Notes: generated by a model from the letters alone, not told the origin. DNA of 64,000 nucleotides from Algibacter mikhailovii (GCF_014651495.1 NZ_BMWZ01000002.1:434001-498000), one strand, 5' to 3'. Positions 6,683 through 15,245 are shown, counted from the first letter of the stretch. Numbers and translations: made by a program.

Positions 6683-8571
6683 ACGGACCAAATAGTATAA
6701 CATAACCACAAACTTATATGGGTTGCTAAAAAATATTCATCGTCAAATTTACAACTTTTTTTTGAGTTTGAAATTGACATTAATAAATTACTAAGCTTTT
6801 TAAGATCAATAATACTACCTAATTTTTTTCTAACTTCAGGATTCTCTAATTGAGACTTAAATTCATCAATATCTTTTAAGAAAATATGGTAATAGTCAGG
6901 CGAGTAATCTCCTTTATTTTGTCTGTCCCTTATTTTTTCAGGATAAATATCACACAGTGCTTTTCTTATCAGCCCTCGCTTAACACCACTAGGGTAAAAA
7001 TGTTCAATGGGTAAGACCATCATAAATTCCACGACTCTTCTGTCTACAAGCGGATAGGTCATTTCAATGCTATGGTTTGAAGCACCACAATCCCAATCTT
7101 CTTGGAAGGGATCATCATACTTTGGCCACCTTGAAAGAAAAATATTTCTCCTAAACTTATAATAGTCTTTGATACTTTTTTTTGATTTTAGTTGTAGTGT
7201 CTTCTTTTCTTGAGCAGTTAATATAAGTGGCAGCCCTTTGATATCCCATAATGAAACGCGTCCATGAAGCCGTTCTCGTAAATTTCTAACAAAAAAGGGT
7301 TGCGTGGGATTAAGTATATGCTTTTTAAAAAGTGCCAAATAGCTCAAATTCTCTGTGTGTTTTAATTTGGCAGTCATTTTAAAAAATGTCCTAAATCTAC
7401 CAGCCATCAATAAATGGGGTAAAGGATATATGACACTTGAAACAATATGATCTCCAGCATAACCAGAAAGAACACGGCGGATGGATTTGGATTGAAATTG
7501 TTCATAAATAGCTGTATCTACATAATGAAAAATATTTACCATATCATAATGGCTCTCAAATTTTTCGTCCAGACCTTTCAAAAAGCTCAATTTTGAACTG
7601 TAGACAAACATTGGATCAATATTTTTTTCTTCTTGTAAAACCGCATTTATATAGGCTTGCTCATCTTCTACATCCTGTGCACCAATATCAGGGCCAAGTA
7701 CCGAAGAAGCCGTCGTTATTTTTTTCCCTAAAGCTCTGTGTTTTCTAGCGGCTAGGCAAGCAATAGCACTTGAATCTAACCCGCCACTTAAGGGGATTCC
7801 AATGTCGCCTATAACACGCATCCGGTCTGAAATGGCTAATTCCAGTAATTCTCGTAATTTATCAGCAGCGACTTCTTCGCTCTTATATTTTACACTAGGC
7901 TTGTATTTTAGATCCCAATATTGATTTGTTACCGCTTTTGATTGCTGGACCAACAATACGTTTGCAGCCTTCAAACGAATAATATTTTCCCATGGTGTTC
8001 TTCCTACGTCAGGTACAAAATTTATCGCGTAATCCCTATTATAAAGGTGGTCCATGACTGTTTTTACAAACGGCAGTTTTACTATGGCTTTTAGCTCCGT
8101 CGAAAAAACAAATCGGTTCTCCTCAAAATAGTAAAGAAAGGGCTTGACACCCATTTGGTCGCGAGCACAAAACAATTCTTTTTTTTCTTTATCCCAAATA
8201 ACAAAGGCAAAATCACCATAAATATCTTTTACAAAACCGTTTCCAAATTTGAGAAAAGAACGCAGTAGTAGGAGCGGGTCAGTAATAATTTCCCTTTCCA
8301 CGTGTGGGATATCTAAGCGATCCATGATGGCCGCCCGTTCATCTAATCGTGCATCGGCTGTAATAACAAAACCAGCTTCTTCATAGGGCGATGTATCATA
8401 AACCGATTCCGGGGTAACCTGCAACAACATATGACCTAAAAACACTGATGTTTCCTGGTAGAGACCCTGTCTATCCGGGCCACGGTGCGCAAGATCCTTT
8501 TGCATAGATTTTATCCATTCGGCTTCAATAGGCCGCCCTTCAAAATCTATGATTCCAAAAATAGCACTCAT
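6673..8571 (-). CDS. lasso cyclase C (asparagine synthetase-like macrolactam synthetase)
   Basis: 632 residues with the two-domain architecture of class B asparagine synthetases. The N-terminal glutaminase-like domain begins MSAIFG: Ser replaces the catalytic Cys2, so glutamine cannot be used as an ammonia donor, as expected for lasso cyclases. The C-terminal synthetase has the ATP-pyrophosphatase loop SGGLDSS (262-268). It should adenylate the Asp9 side chain and join it to the N-terminal amine of Gly1 in a pre-folded peptide. It lies 30 bases behind the kinase and 13 bases before the precursor. The Cys loss argues against an ordinary AsnB. Confidence 0.93.
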   Translation of the reverse strand: MSAIFGIIDFEGRPIEAEWIKSMQKDLAHRGPDRQGLYQETSVFLGHMLLQVTPESVYDTSPYEEAGFVITADARLDERAAIMDRLDIPHVEREIITDPLLLLRSFLKFGNGFVKDIYGDFAFVIWDKEKKELFCARDQMGVKPFLYYFEENRFVFSTELKAIVKLPFVKTVMDHLYNRDYAINFVPDVGRTPWENIIRLKAANVLLVQQSKAVTNQYWDLKYKPSVKYKSEEVAADKLRELLELAISDRMRVIGDIGIPLSGGLDSSAIACLAARKHRALGKKITTASSVLGPDIGAQDVEDEQAYINAVLQEEKNIDPMFVYSSKLSFLKGLDEKFESHYDMVNIFHYVDTAIYEQFQSKSIRRVLSGYAGDHIVSSVIYPLPHLLMAGRFRTFFKMTAKLKHTENLSYLALFKKHILNPTQPFFVRNLRERLHGRVSLWDIKGLPLILTAQEKKTLQLKSKKSIKDYYKFRRNIFLSRWPKYDDPFQEDWDCGASNHSIEMTYPLVDRRVVEFMMVLPIEHFYPSGVKRGLIRKALCDIYPEKIRDRQNKGDYSPDYYHIFLKDIDEFKSQLENPEVRKKLGSIIDLKKLSNLLMSISNSKKSCKFDDEYFLATHISLWLCYTIWSVNK

Positions 8572-8601
8572 TCTTGTTTAATGTGTTTTGTTATTATCAA
8601 A

Positions 8602-9492
8602 TTATTTTTGCAAGTATTTTTTTAATTGATGCTGAGTTTGTTTGATGGGAATGGTCTTTGGCCGTAAAAGCTTGGTGATTTTAATGCTTTTACTTATTTC
8701 AACTAGTTTCTCGAAGTAAAACAGTTCGTTTTCAGGCATCCCTTGCAAATATTCCAAACGATAAATTTCATTTCGTAATGCAGTCACCTTTTCTGCGCCT
8801 TTAATTTCCTGAAAAACAATGGTTGTCTTTTCATGAATCTCAATTAAAAAAATATGATGTAACATAAAGGTATTATCCTTGTAGGACTTTAAAGGATAAT
8901 AGAATTTTTCCGTTTCAGGGTCAATTTTTTGCAGACCTGATTTGTTTTGATTTAATTGCTTTAAGCTGTCTTCCCAAAGTTTTATCCGATCGCTCATAGC
9001 CCAGATAAATGCCTTATTATTTGAAATCAAAATAGGCGTGACATCATCTGTCAAAAACGCATGGTCTTCAAGTATAAATGCTGTTGTAAGTGAGGATTTT
9101 CCTGCCCCTGAATCCCCGCAAAGCATAATGCCTTTAGCGTTATAAACAAAACAACTGCCATGCATGGGCATAATTTTCCGTTGATGTAAAATAGCGCCAT
9201 AAGTGGAGCCGTTTAAATACAATTCAATAGTGGCTTGGGTAGCTTTAGTATTAAGAACCAGTGCTATGTAGTTTCCGCCAGAAGCATAAAACGACCCTAC
9301 GCCTTCTACATGCATTGAAAATTCGTTTTGGTTTAATCGAAAAAAACCATCATCATAGAGGGGCGTATCAACCTCTTTTTTGATATCGGTTATTTCGATT
9401 TTCACATCTTTTAGGGGAAACTTGAATTGCATGCGTGATATTAGAATAACTATTTGTAATTTCCAATGTAGGGTATTTATACCTTTTGACAT
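8602..9492 (-). CDS. HPr-kinase-like lasso precursor kinase
   Basis: 296 residues of the HPr kinase/phosphorylase fold. The motif run is MHGSCFV (110-116, His before the loop), P-loop GDSGAGKSS (126-134) and the acidic FLTDDV (146-151), the order seen in HPr kinases. It lacks their N-terminal domain and there is no HPr gene nearby. In paeninodin-type clusters such kinases phosphorylate the precursor C-terminal Ser; the precursor encoded here ends in Ser. First gene of the operon. Met21 (9432) is an alternative start that would give a more usual N-terminus. Confidence 0.87.
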   Translation of the reverse strand: MSKGINTLHWKLQIVILISRMQFKFPLKDVKIEITDIKKEVDTPLYDDGFFRLNQNEFSMHVEGVGSFYASGGNYIALVLNTKATQATIELYLNGSTYGAILHQRKIMPMHGSCFVYNAKGIMLCGDSGAGKSSLTTAFILEDHAFLTDDVTPILISNNKAFIWAMSDRIKLWEDSLKQLNQNKSGLQKIDPETEKFYYPLKSYKDNTFMLHHIFLIEIHEKTTIVFQEIKGAEKVTALRNEIYRLEYLQGMPENELFYFEKLVEISKSIKITKLLRPKTIPIKQTQHQLKKYLQK

Positions 9493-9508
9493 TAAAATTA
9501 AATAGCAT

Positions 9509-9516
9509 CAAATATA
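9509..9516 (-). promoter_or_regulatory. candidate -7 element of the lasso operon
   Basis: TATATTTG on the minus strand matches the Bacteroidota TAnnTTTG -7 consensus. The nearest TTG lies 24 bases upstream (complement of 9541-9543), a little far. It is only 16 bases before the annotated kinase start, so the true start may be Met21 at 9432, which would leave a leader of about 70 bases. Confidence 0.35.
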
Positions 9517-9837
9517 ATATAAACTGTTGTCATACGCCATCAATTCATCCAAATACCTACATTATTCAGATGACTCGATTATCTAATTGTTTCAAGCAGG
9601 CCGGACAATGTACTTTAAGTAAACACCCATTCTAAAAGCACCTGTTTTAGCTTTATAATTGCTTATAAATATAAGCTAATACAGGTTTTTTTGAATACAG
9701 AATTAGTATTAAAAGTTTTTAACGGTGGCTGAGTTAACGAACTACCCCAAGGTAGAGCCTGCAAAAATTCTTTAGATTAAAGATCATTACCTCATTTTTA
9801 AACACACCAAAGTTCATGGTAATACTATTATAAATAA
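9517..9837. other. non-coding stretch between lasso operon and LamG gene
   Basis: No credible gene. It contains an imperfect hairpin (ACCTGT at 9640-9645 pairs with ACAGGT at 9681-9686; TAGCTT at 9648-9653 pairs with AAGCTA at 9673-9678) followed by T6 on the plus strand, which looks like a terminator though no plus-strand gene precedes it. A second small hairpin (CTACC-CCAA-GGTAG, 9742-9755) lies further right. These may be remnants of a lost gene or mobile element. Confidence 0.4.
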
Positions 9838-9865
9838 AAAAAGAGGGTGTTCAAACCCTCTTTTT
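9838..9865 (-). terminator. terminator of the LamG gene
   Basis: AAAAAGAGGGT pairs perfectly with ACCCTCTTTTT across a 6-base loop. Read on the minus strand it ends in a T-run, 68 bases behind the LamG/T9SS gene. The flanking A-run means it may also stop plus-strand transcription. Confidence 0.85.
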
Positions 9866-9896
9866 ACTAGTACTGAATAAAAATTATAGTGTTTCG

Positions 9897-9916
9897 CAAC
9901 GATTACCGCTGTTAGC
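9897..9916 (-). repeat. 20-base element, copy 1 (behind LamG gene)
   Basis: Minus-strand sequence GCTAACAGCGGTAATCGTTG, 17 bases behind the stop of the LamG gene. It matches the element at 13563-13582 in 18 of 20 positions, with the same orientation relative to the preceding gene. It is more GC-rich than its surroundings. Confidence 0.7.
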
Positions 9917-9932
9917 ACACGTTATTGTTAAT

Positions 9933-10850
9933 TTATTCCTTTATAAATTTTAATGCACTTCCACTCTCAAGTTTCAATAAGTATATGCCACTAGTTAAGT
10001 TTTGAACATCAATTTTATCATTAATAGCTAACGTTCCTTTAAGGACTTTTGAACCTATTGCATTATATACTTCATAATTAGTTTTAGTTTTCAACCCAGA
10101 TATAGAAACAAAATCAGAAGATGGATTAGGAAATAGGCTTATCTGTAAATTGGTGTTTTGATTTTCAATTGATAAACTATTACAACTATCATAAGGAATC
10201 CAAGCAGTAACAGGATCCATATTTACTAATGTTCCATTAAAATTATTACCTGTCAAATCATTTACAACAGTTCCAGTACCTTCATCAAAATTATAAAAGG
10301 CATATAAATTAGTTTCGGTGCCTGTTAAACATGTATTCATGTCTGATAAAATTTCAGAACGCGAACGAGCAATGTCCCATATTCTTACATCATCGATATA
10401 ACCGTTAAAAACATCATCAGATCCATTATTACCAATACCAGCTCCAACTCCACTAATATCAATGACTACACCAATTGCTGCAGCCTCTAATTCGCCATTA
10501 ACATATAATGCAACTGAAGAATCTACTGTTGAATAAGTAACAGCAACATGAATCCATTGATTTGTAGGAAATCGAGTAGACATTTTAACACCACCGAAAA
10601 GTGTTAAAAAACCTGATTCAAACCCAAAAAATGGTGTATCATCTCCAAATTCTATAAGTGTTGGATAAAATTCGCCTGAACGTTGACCCTTGTAATTTAT
10701 CCATAATTCGAAAGTAAATTCGGATGGGCAGGTTATGTCTGATATTTGAACTTGTTGCAGACCCCGATCTGGATCGAAATCCAATGCCGTTTGTGCTATC
10801 GCTAAATTGAAAGACATCATTATTAATGTAAGAAATGTAATTTTTTTCAT
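9933..10850 (-). CDS. secreted LamG-domain protein with T9SS sorting domain
   Basis: 305 residues. A signal peptide (residues 1-19, ending IAQ) is followed by a concanavalin-A/LamG-like fold at about 22-195 (DFDPDRGLQQVQI, FTFELWINYKGQ, GYIDDVRIWDIARS, LYAFYNFDEGTG). A type IX secretion type-A sorting domain follows at about 237-305 (SLFPNPSSDFVSISG ... LTSGIYLLKLESGSALKFIKE). It should be exported across both membranes and displayed or released; LamG domains bind glycans or proteins. No neighbouring operon partner. The perfect terminator downstream suggests it is monocistronic. Confidence 0.85.
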   Translation of the reverse strand: MKKITFLTLIMMSFNLAIAQTALDFDPDRGLQQVQISDITCPSEFTFELWINYKGQRSGEFYPTLIEFGDDTPFFGFESGFLTLFGGVKMSTRFPTNQWIHVAVTYSTVDSSVALYVNGELEAAAIGVVIDISGVGAGIGNNGSDDVFNGYIDDVRIWDIARSRSEILSDMNTCLTGTETNLYAFYNFDEGTGTVVNDLTGNNFNGTLVNMDPVTAWIPYDSCNSLSIENQNTNLQISLFPNPSSDFVSISGLKTKTNYEVYNAIGSKVLKGTLAINDKIDVQNLTSGIYLLKLESGSALKFIKE

Positions 10851-11258
10851 AATTATTTAATTTTAATGTTTGCGAACCTGTTTGAATATGGAAAGTAGCG
10901 CTATTTTAGCGTTCCTTAAAACAACTCCTTCCATATTTTCTATTCCTGTATTATTTTCTATAATTGTCTTAGACTTTCTAAAGCTTCTAACTATCTTCTA
11001 ACTATCTTCTTTTTAGAAATCCATTATCAAAGCTTTTTATATGATTTATCTTGTTCCGCATATAGGTTAATACGCAACAAAAATAATAAAAATAAATTCA
11101 TATGATGTCATTGTGGGATATTAAGTTAATTAAAAAAAAACTCTTCAAGGTTTGTGAGTAGCCAATATTGATTACCCATAGTATAAACAAGTCATAGGCA
11201 ATTTAACGTAACTAATTGTATTTCAAAAAACATAGTCTTAAAATTATAAATAATCGAA
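10851..11258. other. non-coding stretch between LamG gene and LRR fragment
   Basis: No supported gene. The part next to the LamG start holds a 9-base inverted repeat (AATATGGAA at 10885, TTCCATATT at 10929) that could fold in that gene's leader, and a short direct repeat of TTCTAACTATC (from 10985). A minus-strand TATTTTTG lies near 11085 but is far from the gene. Confidence 0.35.
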
Positions 11259-11456
11259 ATGAGAAAATTAAACTACCTTTTATTTATTTTATTGTTTGTA
11301 ATATTAACATTAGATACTAGTGCACAAACAACCTTTGTTCCAGATGATAATTTCGAACAAGCATTACAGGATTTGATTTATGACTTAATAGATAATCTTA
11401 TTTTTGGAAAGGATTTTGAGAGTTTCGATAATATTGCTGAAACAATTCAACGATAA
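11259..11456 (+). pseudogene. truncated secreted protein, LRR-family N-terminus
   Basis: 65 codons encoding a good signal peptide (residues 1-23, ending TSAQ) followed by TTFVPDDNFEQALQDLIYD. That stretch is the typical start of flavobacterial secreted leucine-rich-repeat proteins of several hundred residues. The frame stops after 42 mature residues and no LRR sequence follows in any plus frame that I can see. It is best read as a decayed N-terminal fragment, though expression as a small exported peptide cannot be excluded. Confidence 0.6.
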
Positions 11457-11797
11457 AGATCAGACCACACAAGTAACTACCCAATATATGAGAACAAAAT
11501 CATAGAATGATAAAGTGGTGAATAGTAAAAGTTTGGGATTTAAAGATTTTGAGTTAGCAAAAGGACAATTACCGGAGAAGATATATTAAAACTTTATAGA
11601 AAAAACAACTGTTGAATCCAATGGGTTCATTTTATAAATCACGTATCTCTTTAGCTGCTTAATCCTTCATTACGTTTACCTCTGTTATTTTTGTCTTTAA
11701 TTAGAAGCGACACAATCCTATCAATAAAAAAACCTCTAGACATTTAAGAATAAATAACATATGTTTTATATTTTCTTTATACGTTTGTTACCGAAAA
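11457..11797. other. non-coding stretch with decayed coding traces
   Basis: No intact gene. A plus-strand frame from 11519 (GTG) gives 23 codons including SLGFKDFELAKGQ before a TAA; this has protein-like composition but matches no family I can name. TACGTTTG at 11780-11787 resembles a -7 element but is only 10 bases before the acyltransferase start and has no TTG at the right distance. Confidence 0.35.
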
Positions 11798-13567
11798 ATG
11801 AAATTAATTGAAAATAATAATTATCGAAAAGATATAGCTGGCTTAAGAGCATATGCCGTATTAGCTGTAGTTATATTCCACTTCGGTTATCTTCCTAATG
11901 GTTTTTTAGGTGTTGATGTTTTTTTTGTTATTAGCGGATACTTAATTACAGGAATTATATATCGTAAAATATCAAAAAACCAATTCTCCATAAAGGATTT
12001 TTATATCCGAAGAATTAAAAGAATAATTCCATTAGTTTCATTTATTTGCCTCATTTCATTGATTCTTGGAGTTAAATATATGCTTCCTGATGATCTTGAA
12101 AATTTAGCACAAAGTATTGTTGCTACTAATTTTTTCAATAATAATACGTTGCAGGTTATCACCACAAAAAATTACTGGGATGTTGTCAACGAGCTTAAAC
12201 CATTAATGCATACTTGGAGCCTTGCAATTGAAGAACAGTATTACTTGTTTTATCCATTTCTTTTTGTCCTTATCGCAAAGATTCGGTTAAAACTTATATT
12301 ACCAATATTAATAGTCTTAACCTTATTATCAATAGGATTATTTTTCTCTCCATTTCAAGACTATTATAAATTTTATCTGCTACCATTCAGGTTTTTTGAA
12401 TTATCAATTGGTGGGATTGCAACTATCATTTTAAACGGGAAGATCGTAAAACATAGATTTTCGACTGTTCTTATTATTGCACTTATTGTAATTCTTTGCT
12501 TTGACCTGCAATTCATAAATAATGACCTTTTATTATTTATAACGGTCATGATTACATGTGGAATTCTTATATCAGTTAGCACAGTGAATAAACTTTCTTC
12601 CTATTTGCTTGAGAATAAACTTGTTGTTTTTATTGGTAAGATTAGTTTTAGCATCTATATGTGGCATCAGATAATATTAGCCTTTGGACGTTACTTTCTA
12701 TTTAACGAAATTGGATTTATTGGTTATAGCTTTATAATGTTAATCACGATTCTACTTTCAATTGGCACTTTTTATCTGATTGAACAACCGTTTAGACATA
12801 AATTTAAGACGAAAAATATATTTGTTATTCTAATCTTAACGTTTTTAACAACAACTGGTTCATCTCTATACATTTACAATAATGCTGGGGTTTTAAAAGA
12901 CATTCCTGAATTAGGAATAAACAAAGCATCAACTCAAAAAGGGATTCACTCAAAATATAATGACGATATTTATAAACTAGATAAGTTATTTACTAAAACA
13001 GAAAAGTTAAAAATACTTGTCATAGGGAATAGTTTTGCGCGAGATTGGTGTAATGTCTTATTAGAATCTAAATTCAAAGAAAGTATTGAAATTTCATATA
13101 TATATGGCTCCTATTCCCATCCAGCCTTCTTGCATCCTGATTTAAAGAAAAGAGCTCGGGAGGCTGATTACATATTTTTATCTCCTTTGAGCAAAGAAGA
13201 ATTTAGAAAACTTGACATTGATGAATCCAAAACTTGGTGCACAGGAACTAAAAACTTTGGTATAAATAATGGAATATATTACAACTATACAGGAGAAAAT
13301 TATTGCCTTCAAAGAACAAGCCTCGAAGATGGTTCTTTAAAAACAAATGATATACTAAAAAAAGAATGGGGAGAGAAATATATTGACTTGATTGATTTAG
13401 TGATTGATAAAGAACATACAGTTCCTGTTTTTACTCCTAATTGTAAGTTTATCAGTCAAGATACTAGACATTTTACTAAATATGGAGCGGAATATTTCGC
13501 CTATTTAATTGAGAACACTCCTGGTTTTGTTCTAAATAAAATAGATAATAAAAATAAATTTCGCTAA
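11798..13567 (+). CDS. membrane O-acyltransferase with C-terminal SGNH-like domain
   Basis: 589 residues of the acyltransferase-3 (OafA/YrhL) family. It starts with the hallmark YRKDIAGLRAYAVLAVVIFH, whose conserved Arg and His form the active site, then FLGVDVFFVISGYLI and about ten membrane segments to residue 360. The C-terminal part (about 395-575) is SGNH-hydrolase-like: the first block reads VIGNSFARDW near 407 (Asn for the usual Asp of GDS), and a DTRHFT block near 554 supplies the Asp/His pair. Such enzymes acylate surface polysaccharide. It stands alone here with AT-rich flanks, consistent with an acquired gene. Its stop lies inside the 20-base element. Confidence 0.87.
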   Translation: MKLIENNNYRKDIAGLRAYAVLAVVIFHFGYLPNGFLGVDVFFVISGYLITGIIYRKISKNQFSIKDFYIRRIKRIIPLVSFICLISLILGVKYMLPDDLENLAQSIVATNFFNNNTLQVITTKNYWDVVNELKPLMHTWSLAIEEQYYLFYPFLFVLIAKIRLKLILPILIVLTLLSIGLFFSPFQDYYKFYLLPFRFFELSIGGIATIILNGKIVKHRFSTVLIIALIVILCFDLQFINNDLLLFITVMITCGILISVSTVNKLSSYLLENKLVVFIGKISFSIYMWHQIILAFGRYFLFNEIGFIGYSFIMLITILLSIGTFYLIEQPFRHKFKTKNIFVILILTFLTTTGSSLYIYNNAGVLKDIPELGINKASTQKGIHSKYNDDIYKLDKLFTKTEKLKILVIGNSFARDWCNVLLESKFKESIEISYIYGSYSHPAFLHPDLKKRAREADYIFLSPLSKEEFRKLDIDESKTWCTGTKNFGINNGIYYNYTGENYCLQRTSLEDGSLKTNDILKKEWGEKYIDLIDLVIDKEHTVPVFTPNCKFISQDTRHFTKYGAEYFAYLIENTPGFVLNKIDNKNKFR

Positions 13568-13582
13568 CAGTGGTAATCATTG
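13563..13582 (+). repeat. 20-base element, copy 2 (behind acyltransferase)
   Basis: GCTAACAGTGGTAATCATTG; its TAA is the stop codon of the acyltransferase gene. 18 of 20 bases match the copy behind the LamG gene (minus strand, 9897-9916). Confidence 0.7.
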
Positions 13583-13640
13583 TACTAGGCCTTAAAAAGC
13601 ATAGAATTTAACCAAAAATCTACTCTTTATAGGGATTTTG

Positions 13641-13748
13641 TTATTTGAGAAACCTATTTGCTATTAAAAATTGAAGCCTGTCAGCGGGGTTATTTGCAGT
13701 ATAAATATCTCTTTTAGTTGTAATACAAAATTCCCCACTCCCTAGGCA
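13641..13748 (-). pseudogene. possible gene remnant (35 codons)
   Basis: A minus-strand frame between two stops reads CITTKRDIYTANNPADRLQF and ends about ten codons later (RFLK, then TAA). The composition is protein-like and the stretch looks like the conserved end of a larger protein, but there is no start codon and I cannot name the family. The rest of the roughly 540-base gap up to the tRNA holds nothing recognisable. Confidence 0.3.
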
Positions 13749-14066
13749 TCACTTTTTAATGTTTTCGTAAGGAATTTTAATTGCTTTATCCCTTTATTAG
13801 AGTCACACATTAAATGAGCAACAAGAAATGTGATTAATTTATACAACGAAATAAGTTTACGTTTATCTTTAGACTATAAAGCAGATGAAGATTTTTACGA
13901 TAATTATCAATAAGTTATCGTGAGATTATAAATAGTTTTTAAACAGAACTTTAAAAAAGTGGAGTATCTACTTTTATTGCAACGATTTTTTTAAAATATC
14001 AAAATTGCTGTTTTTAATTTTTAGACTTAAAATATTCAAGTATAATATTATGCAAATTGAAACCAA

Positions 14067-14096
14067 AAGAGGCTTTCAATTTCTTGAAAGCCTCTT
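14067..14096 (-). terminator. terminator behind tRNA-Ala
   Basis: AAGAGGCTTTCAA (14067-14079) pairs perfectly with TTGAAAGCCTCTT (14084-14096) across a 4-base loop. Read on the minus strand it ends in TTTT and lies 10 bases beyond the tRNA 3' end. Confidence 0.85.
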
Positions 14097-14105
14097 AATT
14101 TGAAG

Positions 14106-14179
14106 TGGAGAAGACGGGATTCGAACCCGTGACCTCTTGACTGCCAGTCAAGCACTCTAGCCAACTGAGCTACATCCCC
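14106..14179 (-). tRNA. tRNA-Ala (anticodon GGC)
   Basis: The minus-strand sequence folds as a cloverleaf: acceptor GGGGATG with CTTCTCC, anticodon stem CTTGA/TCAAG with loop CTGGCAG (anticodon GGC), T arm ACGGG-TTCGAAT-CCCGT and discriminator A. The acceptor has the G3:U70 pair, the identity element for alanine. One mismatch (T6:T67) is present. No CCA is encoded. It marks the boundary between the accessory region to the left and conserved chromosomal genes to the right. Confidence 0.95.
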
Positions 14180-14388
14180 ATTCCTTTTTTTAATCGGTTA
14201 CAAATGTATACATTTCGCATGAGTTTTGTGATTCTTTTTTTGAAAGAAATAATAGCCATTTTACTTAAATTAAAGTAAGGAACTGATAGTATTTAATATA
14301 AGTGAATACTTTAAAAACTCCAATTAGCATGAATAAAACTTCGGTTAAAGTCTAAAAAAAGAAAACATTAATCCTACAAAAAGCATTT

Positions 14389-15093
14389 TTACTTCACCCC
14401 ATAGCAATATTGATACAACACACTAAAGTGGTCTTTCATTTTTTGTTTAGCTAGTTTGGTATCCTGTTTTTTAATAGCCTCATAGATTTCTGTGTGCTCT
14501 TGTATACTTTGAACAGCCTGACTTTTATCACAAACATGATGCTTTTCAAAATCAATGATTATTTGTGGGGTAATAGTAAGCATAAAGGTATTTATCGTTC
14601 TATTTCTTGTTGCCTTAGCAATGGCCAAATGGAAAAGCAAATCTTCCTGCACAGCATCTTGACCTGACAAGGCCTTTTCACTATAGGCGTCTAGCGCCTC
14701 TTTCATCAATTCTAAATCTTCCTCCGTACGTCTTAAAGCAGCTAATCGAACTGTTTTCAATTCCAACAATATTCTTGTTTCAACCAATGATTTGAAATCA
14801 GGACTTTCCAATCTCAATATATCATCAATCATTCCATTCATAGCAATCACACCAATGTTTGCAACAAAAGTACCACTTTGAGGTATGGATTTTAAGATGC
14901 CATAAAACTCTAGTTTCTGGATGGCTATTCGAATACTATTCCTAGTTACCCCAAATTTCTCTGATAATAAACGTTCTGAAGGCAACTTATCACCAGGTTC
15001 CAAGTTTTTAAAGTTAATTAAATCTTTTAACTGCTTAATTATAGAATTTTGAATCTCCTGATTTTCATTACCTACTAAGGTCTCCACTTTCAT
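14389..15093 (-). CDS. FadR-type GntR transcriptional regulator
   Basis: 234 residues. An N-terminal winged helix (about 12-80) has the GntR pattern LEPGDKLPSERLLSEKFGVTRNSIRIAIQKLEFYGIL. The C-terminal all-helical FCD ligand domain (about 95-225) has RTEEDLELMKEAL and HLAIAKATRNRTI. Members bind an organic acid or sugar acid and repress nearby catabolic genes through TGGTnnACCA-like operators. No obvious target adjoins it; palindromes of this type occur at 37.65-37.71 kb, and a link is only a possibility. Confidence 0.88.
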   Translation of the reverse strand: MKVETLVGNENQEIQNSIIKQLKDLINFKNLEPGDKLPSERLLSEKFGVTRNSIRIAIQKLEFYGILKSIPQSGTFVANIGVIAMNGMIDDILRLESPDFKSLVETRILLELKTVRLAALRRTEEDLELMKEALDAYSEKALSGQDAVQEDLLFHLAIAKATRNRTINTFMLTITPQIIIDFEKHHVCDKSQAVQSIQEHTEIYEAIKKQDTKLAKQKMKDHFSVLYQYCYGVK

Positions 15094-15245
15094 AAGCCCA
15101 ACTATTTACTTTATTCATTAATTATTTTTGTAAAATCACGTATTAGAATAGAATTGATTTAACCGAAAAAACAAGCTCAATAAAGAAAAGAGCAAGATAT
15201 ATGCTAAATCATTCCATATGTTCTCATGACTCCATACATTTATAT

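Noticed and set aside
6673-8571. Housekeeping asparagine synthetase asnB
   Set aside because: Catalytic Cys2 replaced by Ser and the gene sits among B1, B2, precursor and exporter genes.
11780-11787. TACGTTTG as promoter of the acyltransferase
   Set aside because: Only 10 bases before the ATG and no TTG at the -33 position.
9897-13582. Integron attC sites
   Set aside because: The 20-base element does not show the paired RYYYAAC/GTTRRRY core sites, and no integron integrase is present in the window.
14389-15093. FadR-type gene as the certain regulator of the operators at 37.65-37.71 kb
   Set aside because: Only the general operator style fits; distance of 22 kb and lack of the palindrome at its own promoter leave it unproven.
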